Shown here: in pieces, positions 1 to 7,290 of the stretch | Numbering within the stretch: the first letter of the stretch is position 1 | Layout of the letters: each line of letters opens with the position of its first letter | NCBI RefSeq assembly: GCF_000262245.1 | Contig: NZ_AJSX01000038.1 | Span: 1 to 47,959, forward strand | Source of the DNA: Pasteurella bettyae CCUG 2042 | Lineage (GTDB): Bacteria; Pseudomonadota; Gammaproteobacteria; Enterobacterales; Pasteurellaceae | Length of the DNA stretch: 47,959 nt | Direction: 5' to 3' | Notes under the pieces: generated by a model | Database searches by the model: none | The model's input: the letters and a program-made list of their open reading frames with translations, nothing else | What the model was told of the DNA's origin: nothing | Position numbers and translations under genes: made by a program

Positions 1-11
1 AAAAAATAAAT

Positions 12-88
12 TGGTCGGCGAGATAGGATTTGAACCTACGACCCACTGGTCCCAAACCAGTTGCGCTACCAAGCTGCGCTACTCGCCG
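12..88 (-). tRNA. proM: tRNA-Pro (anticodon UGG)
   Basis: The reverse complement folds as a complete cloverleaf with an encoded CCA end (bases 12-14). The anticodon loop reads TTTGGGA, giving anticodon TGG, which decodes proline CCN codons. The sequence is close to E. coli proM. It is the last gene of a leftward Arg-His-Pro cluster. Confidence 0.96.
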
Positions 89-111
89 ATACTTACCTTA
101 CGGTAGAAGGT

Positions 112-188
112 TGGGGTGGCTAATGAGGCTCGAACTCACGACAACTGGAATCACAATCCAGGGCTCTACCAACTGAGCTATAGCCACC
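112..188 (-). tRNA. hisR: tRNA-His (anticodon GUG)
   Basis: Complete cloverleaf on the minus strand with an encoded CCA and anticodon GTG. The extra 5' G typical of tRNA-His is encoded at 188 and faces the discriminator C. It is the middle gene of the Arg-His-Pro cluster. Confidence 0.96.
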
Positions 189-219
189 ACTGTTTAAATC
201 AGTTGCAATTACGCTGACC

Positions 220-296
<77 letters not shown>

Positions 297-310
297 TCAT
301 CGCGTCGTTG

Positions 311-347
311 CGGGGCGTATATTAATGGGTTAAGCAATACTTGTCTA
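311..347 (-). promoter_or_regulatory. Promoter of the argX-hisR-proM tRNA operon
   Basis: On the minus strand there is a TAGACA -35 box (342-347), a 17-base spacer and a TAATAT -10 box (319-324). The discriminator ACGCCCCG (311-318) is GC-rich in an otherwise AT-rich region. Such discriminators are typical of stable-RNA promoters under stringent (ppGpp/DksA) control; the regulation is inferred. Confidence 0.75.
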
Positions 348-425
348 GTCTTTTTTTTAAAAATTTTATTGTTAGAATGTAAAATATACAAATTGAGTGA
401 TTTTCACTATTATTTTGCTTGATTT

Positions 426-2369
426 TTAATTAACTCTCCCATTTTTCTTTTCTTCTAATTCTTCCCATCTTATAAATACATTCTCTAACTCCATCTCTTT
501 ATCAGCTAATTCTTGTAATTTTGTTGCAGTATATTGATGAGGTTGTTGAAAAAATTCTGGATTAGCTACTTCTTCTTGTAGTAAAGAGATAGCTTCTTCT
601 AATTCTTCTAATAATTGTGGTAGCCTTTCTAACTCAAGTTGTTCTTTATAGGATAGCTTTATTGCTCTAGGTTTATTTTGTGCTTTCTCAGAAATTTTTG
701 ATTTTTCTACCGCACTTTCGATTACCACTTTTTTTACTTTAGACTGTTCAACTTCAGCTCGATCAGCAAACACATTGGCTTGTTGCTGCTTTGCATCAAA
801 GTAGCCACCAATATATTGGCTTAATTGGCCATTACCTTCAAAGATATAACATTCCGTTGCCACATTATCAATAAATTGACGATCATGGCTAACGATTAAT
901 AATGTACCTTGATAATTTGCAAGAATTTCTTCTAATAGCTCTAAGGTTTCTACATCAAGATCATTGGTAGGTTCGTCTAGAATCAATAAATTGTTTGGTT
1001 TTAATAGCAATTTTGCTAATAATAAACGGTTACGTTCCCCTCCTGATAATGCTTTAACTGGTGTCATTGCACGTTTAGGTGGAAATAAGAAATCTTGTAA
1101 ATAGCCTAATACATGACGTTTTACCCCATTTACTTCAATATCCTGTTTACCATCTGCAACATTATCCATTACTGTTTTTTCAAGATCGAGATCAGCTCGA
1201 TATTGATCGAAGTAAGCAATCTCTAATTTGGTACCACAACGAATGCTTCCTTGGGTTGGTTGAAGTTCATTAAGTAGTAATTTAATGAAAGTCGTTTTGC
1301 CACAGCCATTTGGTCCAACTAAAGCAATTTTATCACCACGTAATATTGTGGTACTAAAATTAGATAATAATTGCTTACCTGCAACCGTATAGCTTGCATT
1401 TTCTACTTCAAAAATAATTTTGCCTGAACGGCTTGAAGTATCTAATTGCAATTTGACAGTACCTAACACATCACGACGTTGGCGACGTTCTTCACGTAAT
1501 GCTTTTAATGCACGGACTCGCCCCTCATTTCTTGTACGACGAGCCTTGATGCCTTGACGGATCCAAACTTCCTCTTGAGCTAGTTTTTTATCAAACAAAT
1601 CATTTTGAAGAGCTTCAACACGTAAGTTTTCTTCTTTCGCTGTCAAATACAAATCATAATTACCTGGGTAAGATACTAATTTACCGCGATCTAAATCCAC
1701 TATTCTAGTCGCCATTTTACGAATAAATGAACGATCGTGAGAAATGAAAACAATACTTCCACTGAAAGTCATTAAGAATTCTTCTAACCACTCAATAGCA
1801 TCAACATCTAAATGGTTAGTAGGTTCATCCAATAATAATACATCTGGATTGCATACTAACGCACGTGCTAGTGCGGCTTTGCGTAACCAACCACCAGATA
1901 ATTCAGATAATAAGGTATTTGGATCTAATTCTAACTTAACCAAAACTTCATTAATTTTGTTTTCAAACTGCCAGCCATTCTCATGTTCTAAACGGCTTTG
2001 CACTTGAGATAATTGACTTAATAAGGCTTCGCTATAATCGCTTTCTAATTGAGTAGAAATATGATGATATTCTTTTAATAGCTCGGCTAGATGTTCAATA
2101 CCCTCAGCCACATAATCAAAAATATTGCCTTCTGCATGACGTGGCGGATCCTGCTCTAAACGGGAAACGATTAAATCTTTTTCATATTGTACTCGACCAT
2201 CATCCATCGTTACTTCACCTGCTATAATTTTTAGCAACGTGGATTTTCCAGTCCCATTTCTTCCCACCAAACAAACTCGTTCATTAAGTTCAATATGTAA
2301 GTCTGCGTGATCTAATAGAGGATGATCGCTAAAAGAAAGATAACCGTTAGTTAAACTAATTAATGCCAT
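426..2369 (-). CDS. uup: ABC-F family ATPase Uup
   Basis: Soluble ABC-F protein of 647 aa (E. coli Uup is about 635) with no membrane segments. Two ATPase cassettes are visible: Walker A GRNGTGKST near residue 36, signature LSGGWLRKAA and Walker B LLLDEPTNHLD in the first; GPNGCGKTT, LSGGERNRLL and LILDEPTNDLD in the second. A charged, coiled-coil C-terminal tail follows from about residue 545, as in Uup, where it helps bind nucleic acid. ABC-F proteins act on ribosomes; Uup is also linked to tolerance of branched DNA intermediates and transposon excision. ATG at 2369 follows GAGATAAAA. An uptake core lies inside the tail region (709-717). Other ABC-F members (EttA, YheS) fit less well because of the Uup-type tail. 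Confidence 0.93.
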   Translation of the reverse strand: MALISLTNGYLSFSDHPLLDHADLHIELNERVCLVGRNGTGKSTLLKIIAGEVTMDDGRVQYEKDLIVSRLEQDPPRHAEGNIFDYVAEGIEHLAELLKEYHHISTQLESDYSEALLSQLSQVQSRLEHENGWQFENKINEVLVKLELDPNTLLSELSGGWLRKAALARALVCNPDVLLLDEPTNHLDVDAIEWLEEFLMTFSGSIVFISHDRSFIRKMATRIVDLDRGKLVSYPGNYDLYLTAKEENLRVEALQNDLFDKKLAQEEVWIRQGIKARRTRNEGRVRALKALREERRQRRDVLGTVKLQLDTSSRSGKIIFEVENASYTVAGKQLLSNFSTTILRGDKIALVGPNGCGKTTFIKLLLNELQPTQGSIRCGTKLEIAYFDQYRADLDLEKTVMDNVADGKQDIEVNGVKRHVLGYLQDFLFPPKRAMTPVKALSGGERNRLLLAKLLLKPNNLLILDEPTNDLDVETLELLEEILANYQGTLLIVSHDRQFIDNVATECYIFEGNGQLSQYIGGYFDAKQQQANVFADRAEVEQSKVKKVVIESAVEKSKISEKAQNKPRAIKLSYKEQLELERLPQLLEELEEAISLLQEEVANPEFFQQPHQYTATKLQELADKEMELENVFIRWEELEEKKNGRVN

Positions 2370-2445
2370 TTTTATCTCGAATAGGTTTATATAATAAAAA
2401 AGTAGAAGGATTTTAGCAGTTTTAGCTATAAAAGGGAAAAAAGAA

Positions 2446-2466
2446 AGGCGCTAATTATTAGCGCCT
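2446..2466 (-). terminator. Intrinsic terminator of copA
   Basis: Nine-bp stem (AGGCGCTAA with TTAGCGCCT) and a 3-base loop. On the minus strand it is followed by a T-rich run (TTTCTTTTTT), about 10 bases past the copA stop. Confidence 0.8.
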
Positions 2467-2475
2467 GATATTTGA

Positions 2476-4680
2476 TTAGTCTTCGGGCACAAATCTTAAG
2501 AGTCGATTTGCATTAGTCGCCACAGTGATTGATGAGCAAGCCATAGCCGCTCCACCAAACATTGGATTCAATAGAAAACCAAAGGCTGGATATAACACAC
2601 CTGCTGCAACAGGAATGCAAATGATGTTATACACAAAAGCAAAAAACAGATTCTGTTTCATATTATGTAGTGTAGCTTTAGCCAATGAAAGCGCATCTGC
2701 AACAGCATGAATGCTATGACGCATTAAAGTTAATTCAGCAGTTTCAATGGCAATGTCACTGCCACTACCAATAGCAATACTGACATCTGCTTGGGCTAAA
2801 GCTGGTGCATCATTGATACCATCCCCAACCATTACAACTTTATGACCTTGCTTTTGCAAGTCTTGAATCACTTGAGCTTTACCTTCAGGTAATACGCCCG
2901 CAATGACTTGATCAATACCTAACTCTTTAGCAATCGCTTGTGCAGTTTTTTCTTGATCACCAGTTAACATAATTAGGTGGTAACCTTGTTTATGTAAACG
3001 TTTTAGGGCTTCAACAGAATCATCACGCAATGGATCTATAATGGCAAACACCGCTGCAAGTTGGTTATTCACTGATAAGAATACTACCGTCGAACCTTTA
3101 GCTGTTTCTAATTGGAAGAACTGTTCTGCTAATTCAGTTTGCACATTATGCTGTTGTAATAAAGTGCGGTTCCCTAACAAGATTTTTTGTGTTCCTAGAT
3201 TTGCAGTTACGCCAAGACCTTTTAAGGTACAGAAATCTGTCATTTTTTGATTTACTGTGACCTGACTATCCTTAGCAAAATCTAAAACGGCTTTTGCTAA
3301 TGGGTGATTTGCACCTTGCTCTAACATTGCAGCATATTCAATTGCTTGAGTATCATTAAACTCATTAAAACTTGCCATTACCGTAACCTTAGGTTCTCCT
3401 TTAGTTAAGGTACCAGTTTTATCGAAAACTACAGTATCTACATTTGAAGCTTTTTGTAATGCATCGGCATTACGAACTAACGCACCTAATTCTGCTGCTC
3501 GTCCCACGCCACCAATAATAGACATTGGTGTTGCTAGACCTAAAGCACAAGGACAAGCAATAATTAATATGGTGGTAAGTACCACTAATGAATAGGAAAT
3601 TTGAGGTTCAGGCCCAATAAAATACCAAATCAATGCAGCAATAATTGCAATGCTAATTACCACAGGCACAAAAATACCTGCAATTTTATCCGCAAGTTGA
3701 CCAATTTCAGGTTTACTACTTTGTGCTTGGCGAACTAAACGAATAATATTAGCTAAAGTAGTTTTGTTACCTACTTGTTCTGCTATAAACTGCAAGGTAC
3801 CGTCTGAGACTAATGTTCCTGCACTGACTTTATCGCCCACTTGTTTTTGTACGGGTATCGGTTCACCAGTAAGCATACTCTCATCAATCCAAGCCGCCCC
3901 CTGTAATACTATACCATCCACAGAAACACGATTGCCTGTTTGTAAACGGATAACCATACCTTCTTGTACATTTCTAATTGGTATCTCATGCTCGCCCTGT
4001 TGATCAATAATTCGTGTGGTTTTCGGCGTCAAATCTAACAATCGTTCTAAAGCTTGTGATGATCTTTGTTTTGCTTTGGCTTCTAGCATTTTCCCCACAT
4101 TGATTAACCCAATAATCATCACACTTGATTCAAAATAAAGATGTCTTGAACCCTCAGGAAAAAAATCAGGTTTCAATGAGATAAACATAGAGAACAACCA
4201 AGCCACTCCCGTTCCTAAAGCTACAAGGGTATCCATTGTGGCATTTCCTTTTAGTAAATTACGCCATGCACGCTCAAAAAAATGCCATCCCGTCCATAAC
4301 ATAGCTACTAATACAGCTAAGCCAACAACAACCCAATTCCAATGATTTTCTGTGGTTGCAACCATAGTCCCACCGAAAATCCCCCAAAAGAACAAACCAA
4401 AACCAACAATTAATGCAACAATTGCTTGCCACTTACGTTGTTTAATTTCATGTCCTGCCTGTGCATTTTGCTTTTCACGTCGAAGATTCTCATCTTCTAC
4501 GAGTTCCGCTCCATAGCCAGCCTCTACAATAGCTTCTATCATAGTTTTAGGGTCAACCTTACCATACACAAGTGCGGTACGTTCTGCTAAATTAACTTGA
4601 GCTTTTGCTACTTCTGGAATATGTAATAAAGCTTTTTCCACTTTACTGACACAAGCAGCACAACTTAACCCTTCTAACAT
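2476..4680 (-). CDS. copA: Copper-exporting P1B-type ATPase CopA (start uncertain)
   Basis: Inner-membrane pump that uses ATP to expel Cu(I). Seen in order: a heavy-metal-associated (HMA) domain with CAAC at the extreme N-terminus, membrane helices, the TGEP actuator motif, the CPC metal-binding helix, the DKTGTLTKGEP phosphorylation site, the NHPLA motif, TGDQEKT, GDGINDAPAL, and a C-terminal helix with MxxSS. The start is doubtful. ATG at 4680 (or TTG at 4683) lacks a convincing ribosome binding site and cuts into the first strand of the HMA domain. The frame is open upstream to TAG at 4795-4797, encoding a Pro/Glu/Lys-rich linker with no ATG or GTG. The chaperone gene just upstream is one base out of frame with it. 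A divergent cueR and its operator imply copper induction. Confidence 0.93.
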   Translation of the reverse strand: MLEGLSCAACVSKVEKALLHIPEVAKAQVNLAERTALVYGKVDPKTMIEAIVEAGYGAELVEDENLRREKQNAQAGHEIKQRKWQAIVALIVGFGLFFWGIFGGTMVATTENHWNWVVVGLAVLVAMLWTGWHFFERAWRNLLKGNATMDTLVALGTGVAWLFSMFISLKPDFFPEGSRHLYFESSVMIIGLINVGKMLEAKAKQRSSQALERLLDLTPKTTRIIDQQGEHEIPIRNVQEGMVIRLQTGNRVSVDGIVLQGAAWIDESMLTGEPIPVQKQVGDKVSAGTLVSDGTLQFIAEQVGNKTTLANIIRLVRQAQSSKPEIGQLADKIAGIFVPVVISIAIIAALIWYFIGPEPQISYSLVVLTTILIIACPCALGLATPMSIIGGVGRAAELGALVRNADALQKASNVDTVVFDKTGTLTKGEPKVTVMASFNEFNDTQAIEYAAMLEQGANHPLAKAVLDFAKDSQVTVNQKMTDFCTLKGLGVTANLGTQKILLGNRTLLQQHNVQTELAEQFFQLETAKGSTVVFLSVNNQLAAVFAIIDPLRDDSVEALKRLHKQGYHLIMLTGDQEKTAQAIAKELGIDQVIAGVLPEGKAQVIQDLQKQGHKVVMVGDGINDAPALAQADVSIAIGSGSDIAIETAELTLMRHSIHAVADALSLAKATLHNMKQNLFFAFVYNIICIPVAAGVLYPAFGFLLNPMFGGAAMACSSITVATNANRLLRFVPED

Positions 4681-4783
4681 CAAGGTCGTTTGCTGTGTAT
4701 TCTCATCTACCTTAATATTTTTCTCAGTTTTAGCTTCAATTTCTTTTACAGGTTGAGGAATTTCAACAATTTCAGGTAGAGGA

Positions 4784-5182
4784 TTATTTCCTGGCTAAGC
4801 TCGCTTGGAAATCGGCATCAACGACTGCTTTGATTGCAGCTTCTGGATCTGCTGAACCATAAACTTTAGCATGAGTCAGTTCCACATCTACGGCTTCTAC
4901 ATTTTCAACAGAATTTAATGCTTTGATTACAGATTTAATGCAATGACCGCAATTTAAACCAGCTAAATCTAATTCAAAACTTGGTGTGGCTACTTTTGCC
5001 TGAAAACCTGCATTAACGATAGCATGAATAAATTCTTGTGGATCTTTGTCGCTATTAATTTTTGCAAAATTTAAAGTCACTTCAGCTGTTTCTGGACCAC
5101 TAATTGCTTCAATTGCTTTAGTAACTGATTTAATACAGTGACCACATGAAAGATCACCTAATGCTAAAATAATATTTGCCAT
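4784..5182 (-). CDS. Tandem HMA-domain copper chaperone (CopZ-like)
   Basis: 132-aa protein made of two HMA domains, each with an LSCGHC or LNCGHC metal site (about residues 11-17 and 77-83). The first domain covers about residues 1-65 and the second 70-132. Single-domain CopZ-type proteins carry Cu(I) to CopA. A strong ribosome binding site (AAGGAG, 6 bases before ATG 5182) makes it the first gene after the CueR-type promoter. It ends TAA at 4784-4786, about 100 bases before the nearest copA start. It may be an independent chaperone, or the N-terminal part of a three-HMA CopA separated by a frameshift. A +1 shift at its AAA-TAA end would join it to the copA linker. Confidence 0.82.
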   Translation of the reverse strand: MANIILALGDLSCGHCIKSVTKAIEAISGPETAEVTLNFAKINSDKDPQEFIHAIVNAGFQAKVATPSFELDLAGLNCGHCIKSVIKALNSVENVEAVDVELTHAKVYGSADPEAAIKAVVDADFQASLARK

Positions 5183-5222
5183 AATGAACTCCTTTTGTTT
5201 TTAACTAGTTTTTGACGATATA

Positions 5223-5255
5223 AGGATAAAGCTTGACGCAAGGGGAGGGTCAAGC
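5223..5255 (-). promoter_or_regulatory. CueR-type operator and promoter for the copper genes
   Basis: On the minus strand, a TTGACC -35 box (5248-5253) and a TATCCT -10 box (5223-5228) are separated by 19 bases, the overlong spacer typical of MerR-family activated promoters. The inverted repeat GCTTGAC/GTCAAGC (5231-5237 and 5249-5255, 11 bases between) sits in the spacer and -35 region. It lies between the chaperone-copA genes and divergent cueR. Activation by Cu(I)-CueR is inferred. Confidence 0.8.
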
Positions 5256-5298
5256 GTAAATTACAAAAATGATTAAAAATAATTCAATAGAAAATAAA

Positions 5299-5703
5299 AT
5301 GAATATTAATGAAATTGCTAAACAAACTAATCTCACTGCCAAATCCATTCGTTTTTATGAAAAAAAAGGATTAATCACCTCACCACAACGTGCGGCCAAT
5401 GGCTATCGTCAATATGGCCAACAACATATCAATGAATTAAATCTTATTCATCAAGCCCGTCTAGTAGGATTTTCTTTACCTGAATGTAAAGAATTAATCG
5501 AACTCTATAATAATCCTCATCGGCGCAGTGCAGATGTGAAGGCAAAAACCTTAGCTCGTATTGAGGCAATTAATGAACAAATTGAAAAACTACAACAAAT
5601 GAAAAATCAATTATTAGATCTTGCTAATCAATGTCCTGGTGATGGTTCTGAGCATTGTCCAATTATTGAAGGTTTGACCTGCCCTAAATGCGCTGCTAAC
5701 TAG
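5299..5703 (+). CDS. cueR: MerR-family copper-responsive regulator CueR
   Basis: 134-aa regulator (E. coli CueR 135) that senses cytoplasmic Cu(I) and activates copper export genes. The N-terminal winged helix begins MNINEIAKQTNLTAKSIRFY, a coiled dimerisation helix follows, and the C-terminal metal loop is C-x7-C (CPGDGSEHC). A Ser in RRSADVK matches the residue that marks sensors of monovalent ions. An upstream in-frame ATG at 5269 would add ten residues not found in the family, so 5299 is preferred; neither start has a strong ribosome binding site. It is divergent from the chaperone-copA genes and shares the operator region with them. A CPKC pair near the C-terminus is extra. Confidence 0.9.
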   Translation: MNINEIAKQTNLTAKSIRFYEKKGLITSPQRAANGYRQYGQQHINELNLIHQARLVGFSLPECKELIELYNNPHRRSADVKAKTLARIEAINEQIEKLQQMKNQLLDLANQCPGDGSEHCPIIEGLTCPKCAAN

Positions 5704-5711
5704 GACATTCA

Positions 5712-6563
5712 ATGCTTAATCAATACAACCTTGCACTTTTTAAAGTTCACTGTGCTGCGGTTTTATTCGGTTTAACAGGTGTTTTAGGGGCTATCATTCA
5801 AAGTAGTTCTGAAGTATTAGTCTTTGGCCGAGTACTCATTGCATTTGTAGCCCTTAGCCTCTTCTTATTAGTGAAATCCCAAAGAATAATTAAATTATCA
5901 ACTAAAGATATGCTAATACAGGCCATATTAGGCACAATGCTGATTTCTCATTGGATCACCTTTTATATTGCGATCAAAGTCGGCGGTGTTGCCGTTGGCA
6001 CATTAGGTTTTGCGAGCTTTCCAGCCTTTGTCGCATTATTTGAAGTTTTAATCCTTAAAGAAAGTATCAAACGACGTGAAATTATTTTATTAATGGCAAT
6101 CACCTTAGGATTAGCCTTAATTACACCTAAATATGAATTCAGTAATCAAGCTACTCAAGGTTTATTGTGGGGGATTTTCTCAGGTGCTATTTATGGTGCT
6201 TTAGCTATTTTCAATCGCTATAATGCTGAAAAACTCTCAGGTACGCAAGCTAGCTGGTGGCAATATCTCGCTGGAGCACTGGTACTTGCGCCATATTGTC
6301 TCACTGAATTACCAAAAGTTACAGCTATAGATTGGTTTTGGATTGGTTGTTTAGGATTATTATGTACTAGCCTTGCTTATACAATATTCATTTCTAGTCT
6401 GAATATTATTAAGGCTCGTACCGCAGCCATGATCATTTCATTAGAGCCTGTTTATGCCATCTTAATTGCATGGTTATGGCTAGATCAAGTGCCGACTATA
6501 AGAATGATTATTGGAGGTTTAATCATACTAATATCGGTGGCGATTGTGAATTTTAGAAGATAA
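5712..6563 (+). CDS. DMT-superfamily (EamA-type) transporter
   Basis: 283-aa inner-membrane protein with about ten hydrophobic helices in two repeated halves of five, the EamA/drug-metabolite transporter layout. The second half contains the typical TSLAYTIF...SLEPVYAILIAWLWL region. The substrate cannot be told from sequence; relatives export amino acids or other metabolites. It starts 8 bases after the cueR stop, so it is probably cotranscribed with cueR, but nothing in it suggests copper transport. The stop is followed by a weak 7-bp hairpin (6557-6576) and an uptake core at 6581. Confidence 0.82.
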   Translation: MLNQYNLALFKVHCAAVLFGLTGVLGAIIQSSSEVLVFGRVLIAFVALSLFLLVKSQRIIKLSTKDMLIQAILGTMLISHWITFYIAIKVGGVAVGTLGFASFPAFVALFEVLILKESIKRREIILLMAITLGLALITPKYEFSNQATQGLLWGIFSGAIYGALAIFNRYNAEKLSGTQASWWQYLAGALVLAPYCLTELPKVTAIDWFWIGCLGLLCTSLAYTIFISSLNIIKARTAAMIISLEPVYAILIAWLWLDQVPTIRMIIGGLIILISVAIVNFRR

Positions 6564-6661
6564 CGCTTCTTATCTTATAAAAGTGCGGTCAGAATTAAAA
6601 AAATTTTATCTGTTATAATTTAGTGGCATGTTTCCTCTTTCACATGCCTACTATCATTGTG

Positions 6662-7225
6662 CTAAATTAAATCAGATATTATTTCATCAATCGTTTTTAT
6701 TATATCTGGATCTTCACATATATAAGGATCCAAATGACAAATTAACTGCCAATCACCGTTATCCTTACAGACCATAATCGCTTCCCCATCTTCTGAACCT
6801 AAATATTGTCTTTCAACCTTAAATCCTTGCTCCTCTAGATGTTGTTTAATTATTCTATAAGTCTTTTCTCTGCGTAAAATATATTCTTTAACATCCTTAT
6901 TATCGATAATATAAGCATCTACTTTTGTAGTTCCCTCCACCATCCCCGTTCCTTGCGCTGATAAAACAGGCATTTCTTTCCAAAAAATCTCAATTCTTGT
7001 TTTTTCAAAAAACATAAATCGAGTAATAGGAACAATATTCCCATTAAAATTAATTTCAAAATAATCTGGCAATTTATCGGGACAGAGATATTCATATAAC
7101 TCATCATCTTCTTCATCGCAGCTATAAGCGGCTATTTGAGAAATAAACCCTCTACCATCTGAAATACTGTTAAAAATACCTAACTCAATTTTATGATCAT
7201 CTTGACTCAGTTCTAAAACATACAT
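6662..7225 (-). CDS. Hypothetical protein, unrecognised
   Basis: 187-aa acidic protein with no signal peptide or membrane segment. I do not recognise its family. The N-terminal part looks strand-rich and includes an acidic stretch (CDEEDDELYEYLC); the C-terminal part contains a Lys/Glu-rich helix (about residues 115-135) and ends in a short acidic helix. Codon use looks normal for this genome, and AGGA lies 9 bases before ATG 7225, so it is probably real. It lies 65 bases downstream of glnD on the same strand with no obvious terminator between. Small acidic orphans beside core genes are often recently acquired, and some are immunity proteins, but no toxin partner is visible here. Confidence 0.7.
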   Translation of the reverse strand: MYVLELSQDDHKIELGIFNSISDGRGFISQIAAYSCDEEDDELYEYLCPDKLPDYFEINFNGNIVPITRFMFFEKTRIEIFWKEMPVLSAQGTGMVEGTTKVDAYIIDNKDVKEYILRREKTYRIIKQHLEEQGFKVERQYLGSEDGEAIMVCKDNGDWQLICHLDPYICEDPDIIKTIDEIISDLI

Positions 7226-7290
7226 ATTAGATTTCCTATGATTTTTATTTATAATCGCTGATTTAATTTTTCCAAATGTAACACATCTAT

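Noticed and set aside
5269..5298. Ten-residue N-terminal extension of CueR from ATG 5269
   Set aside because: MerR-family proteins of this type begin at the MNI... segment; the extra residues are Asn/Lys-rich and neither start has a strong ribosome binding site, so the family start is preferred.
6557..6576. 7-bp hairpin after the DMT transporter as a terminator
   Set aside because: The stem is AT-rich and overlaps the stop codon, and no T run follows; too weak to call.
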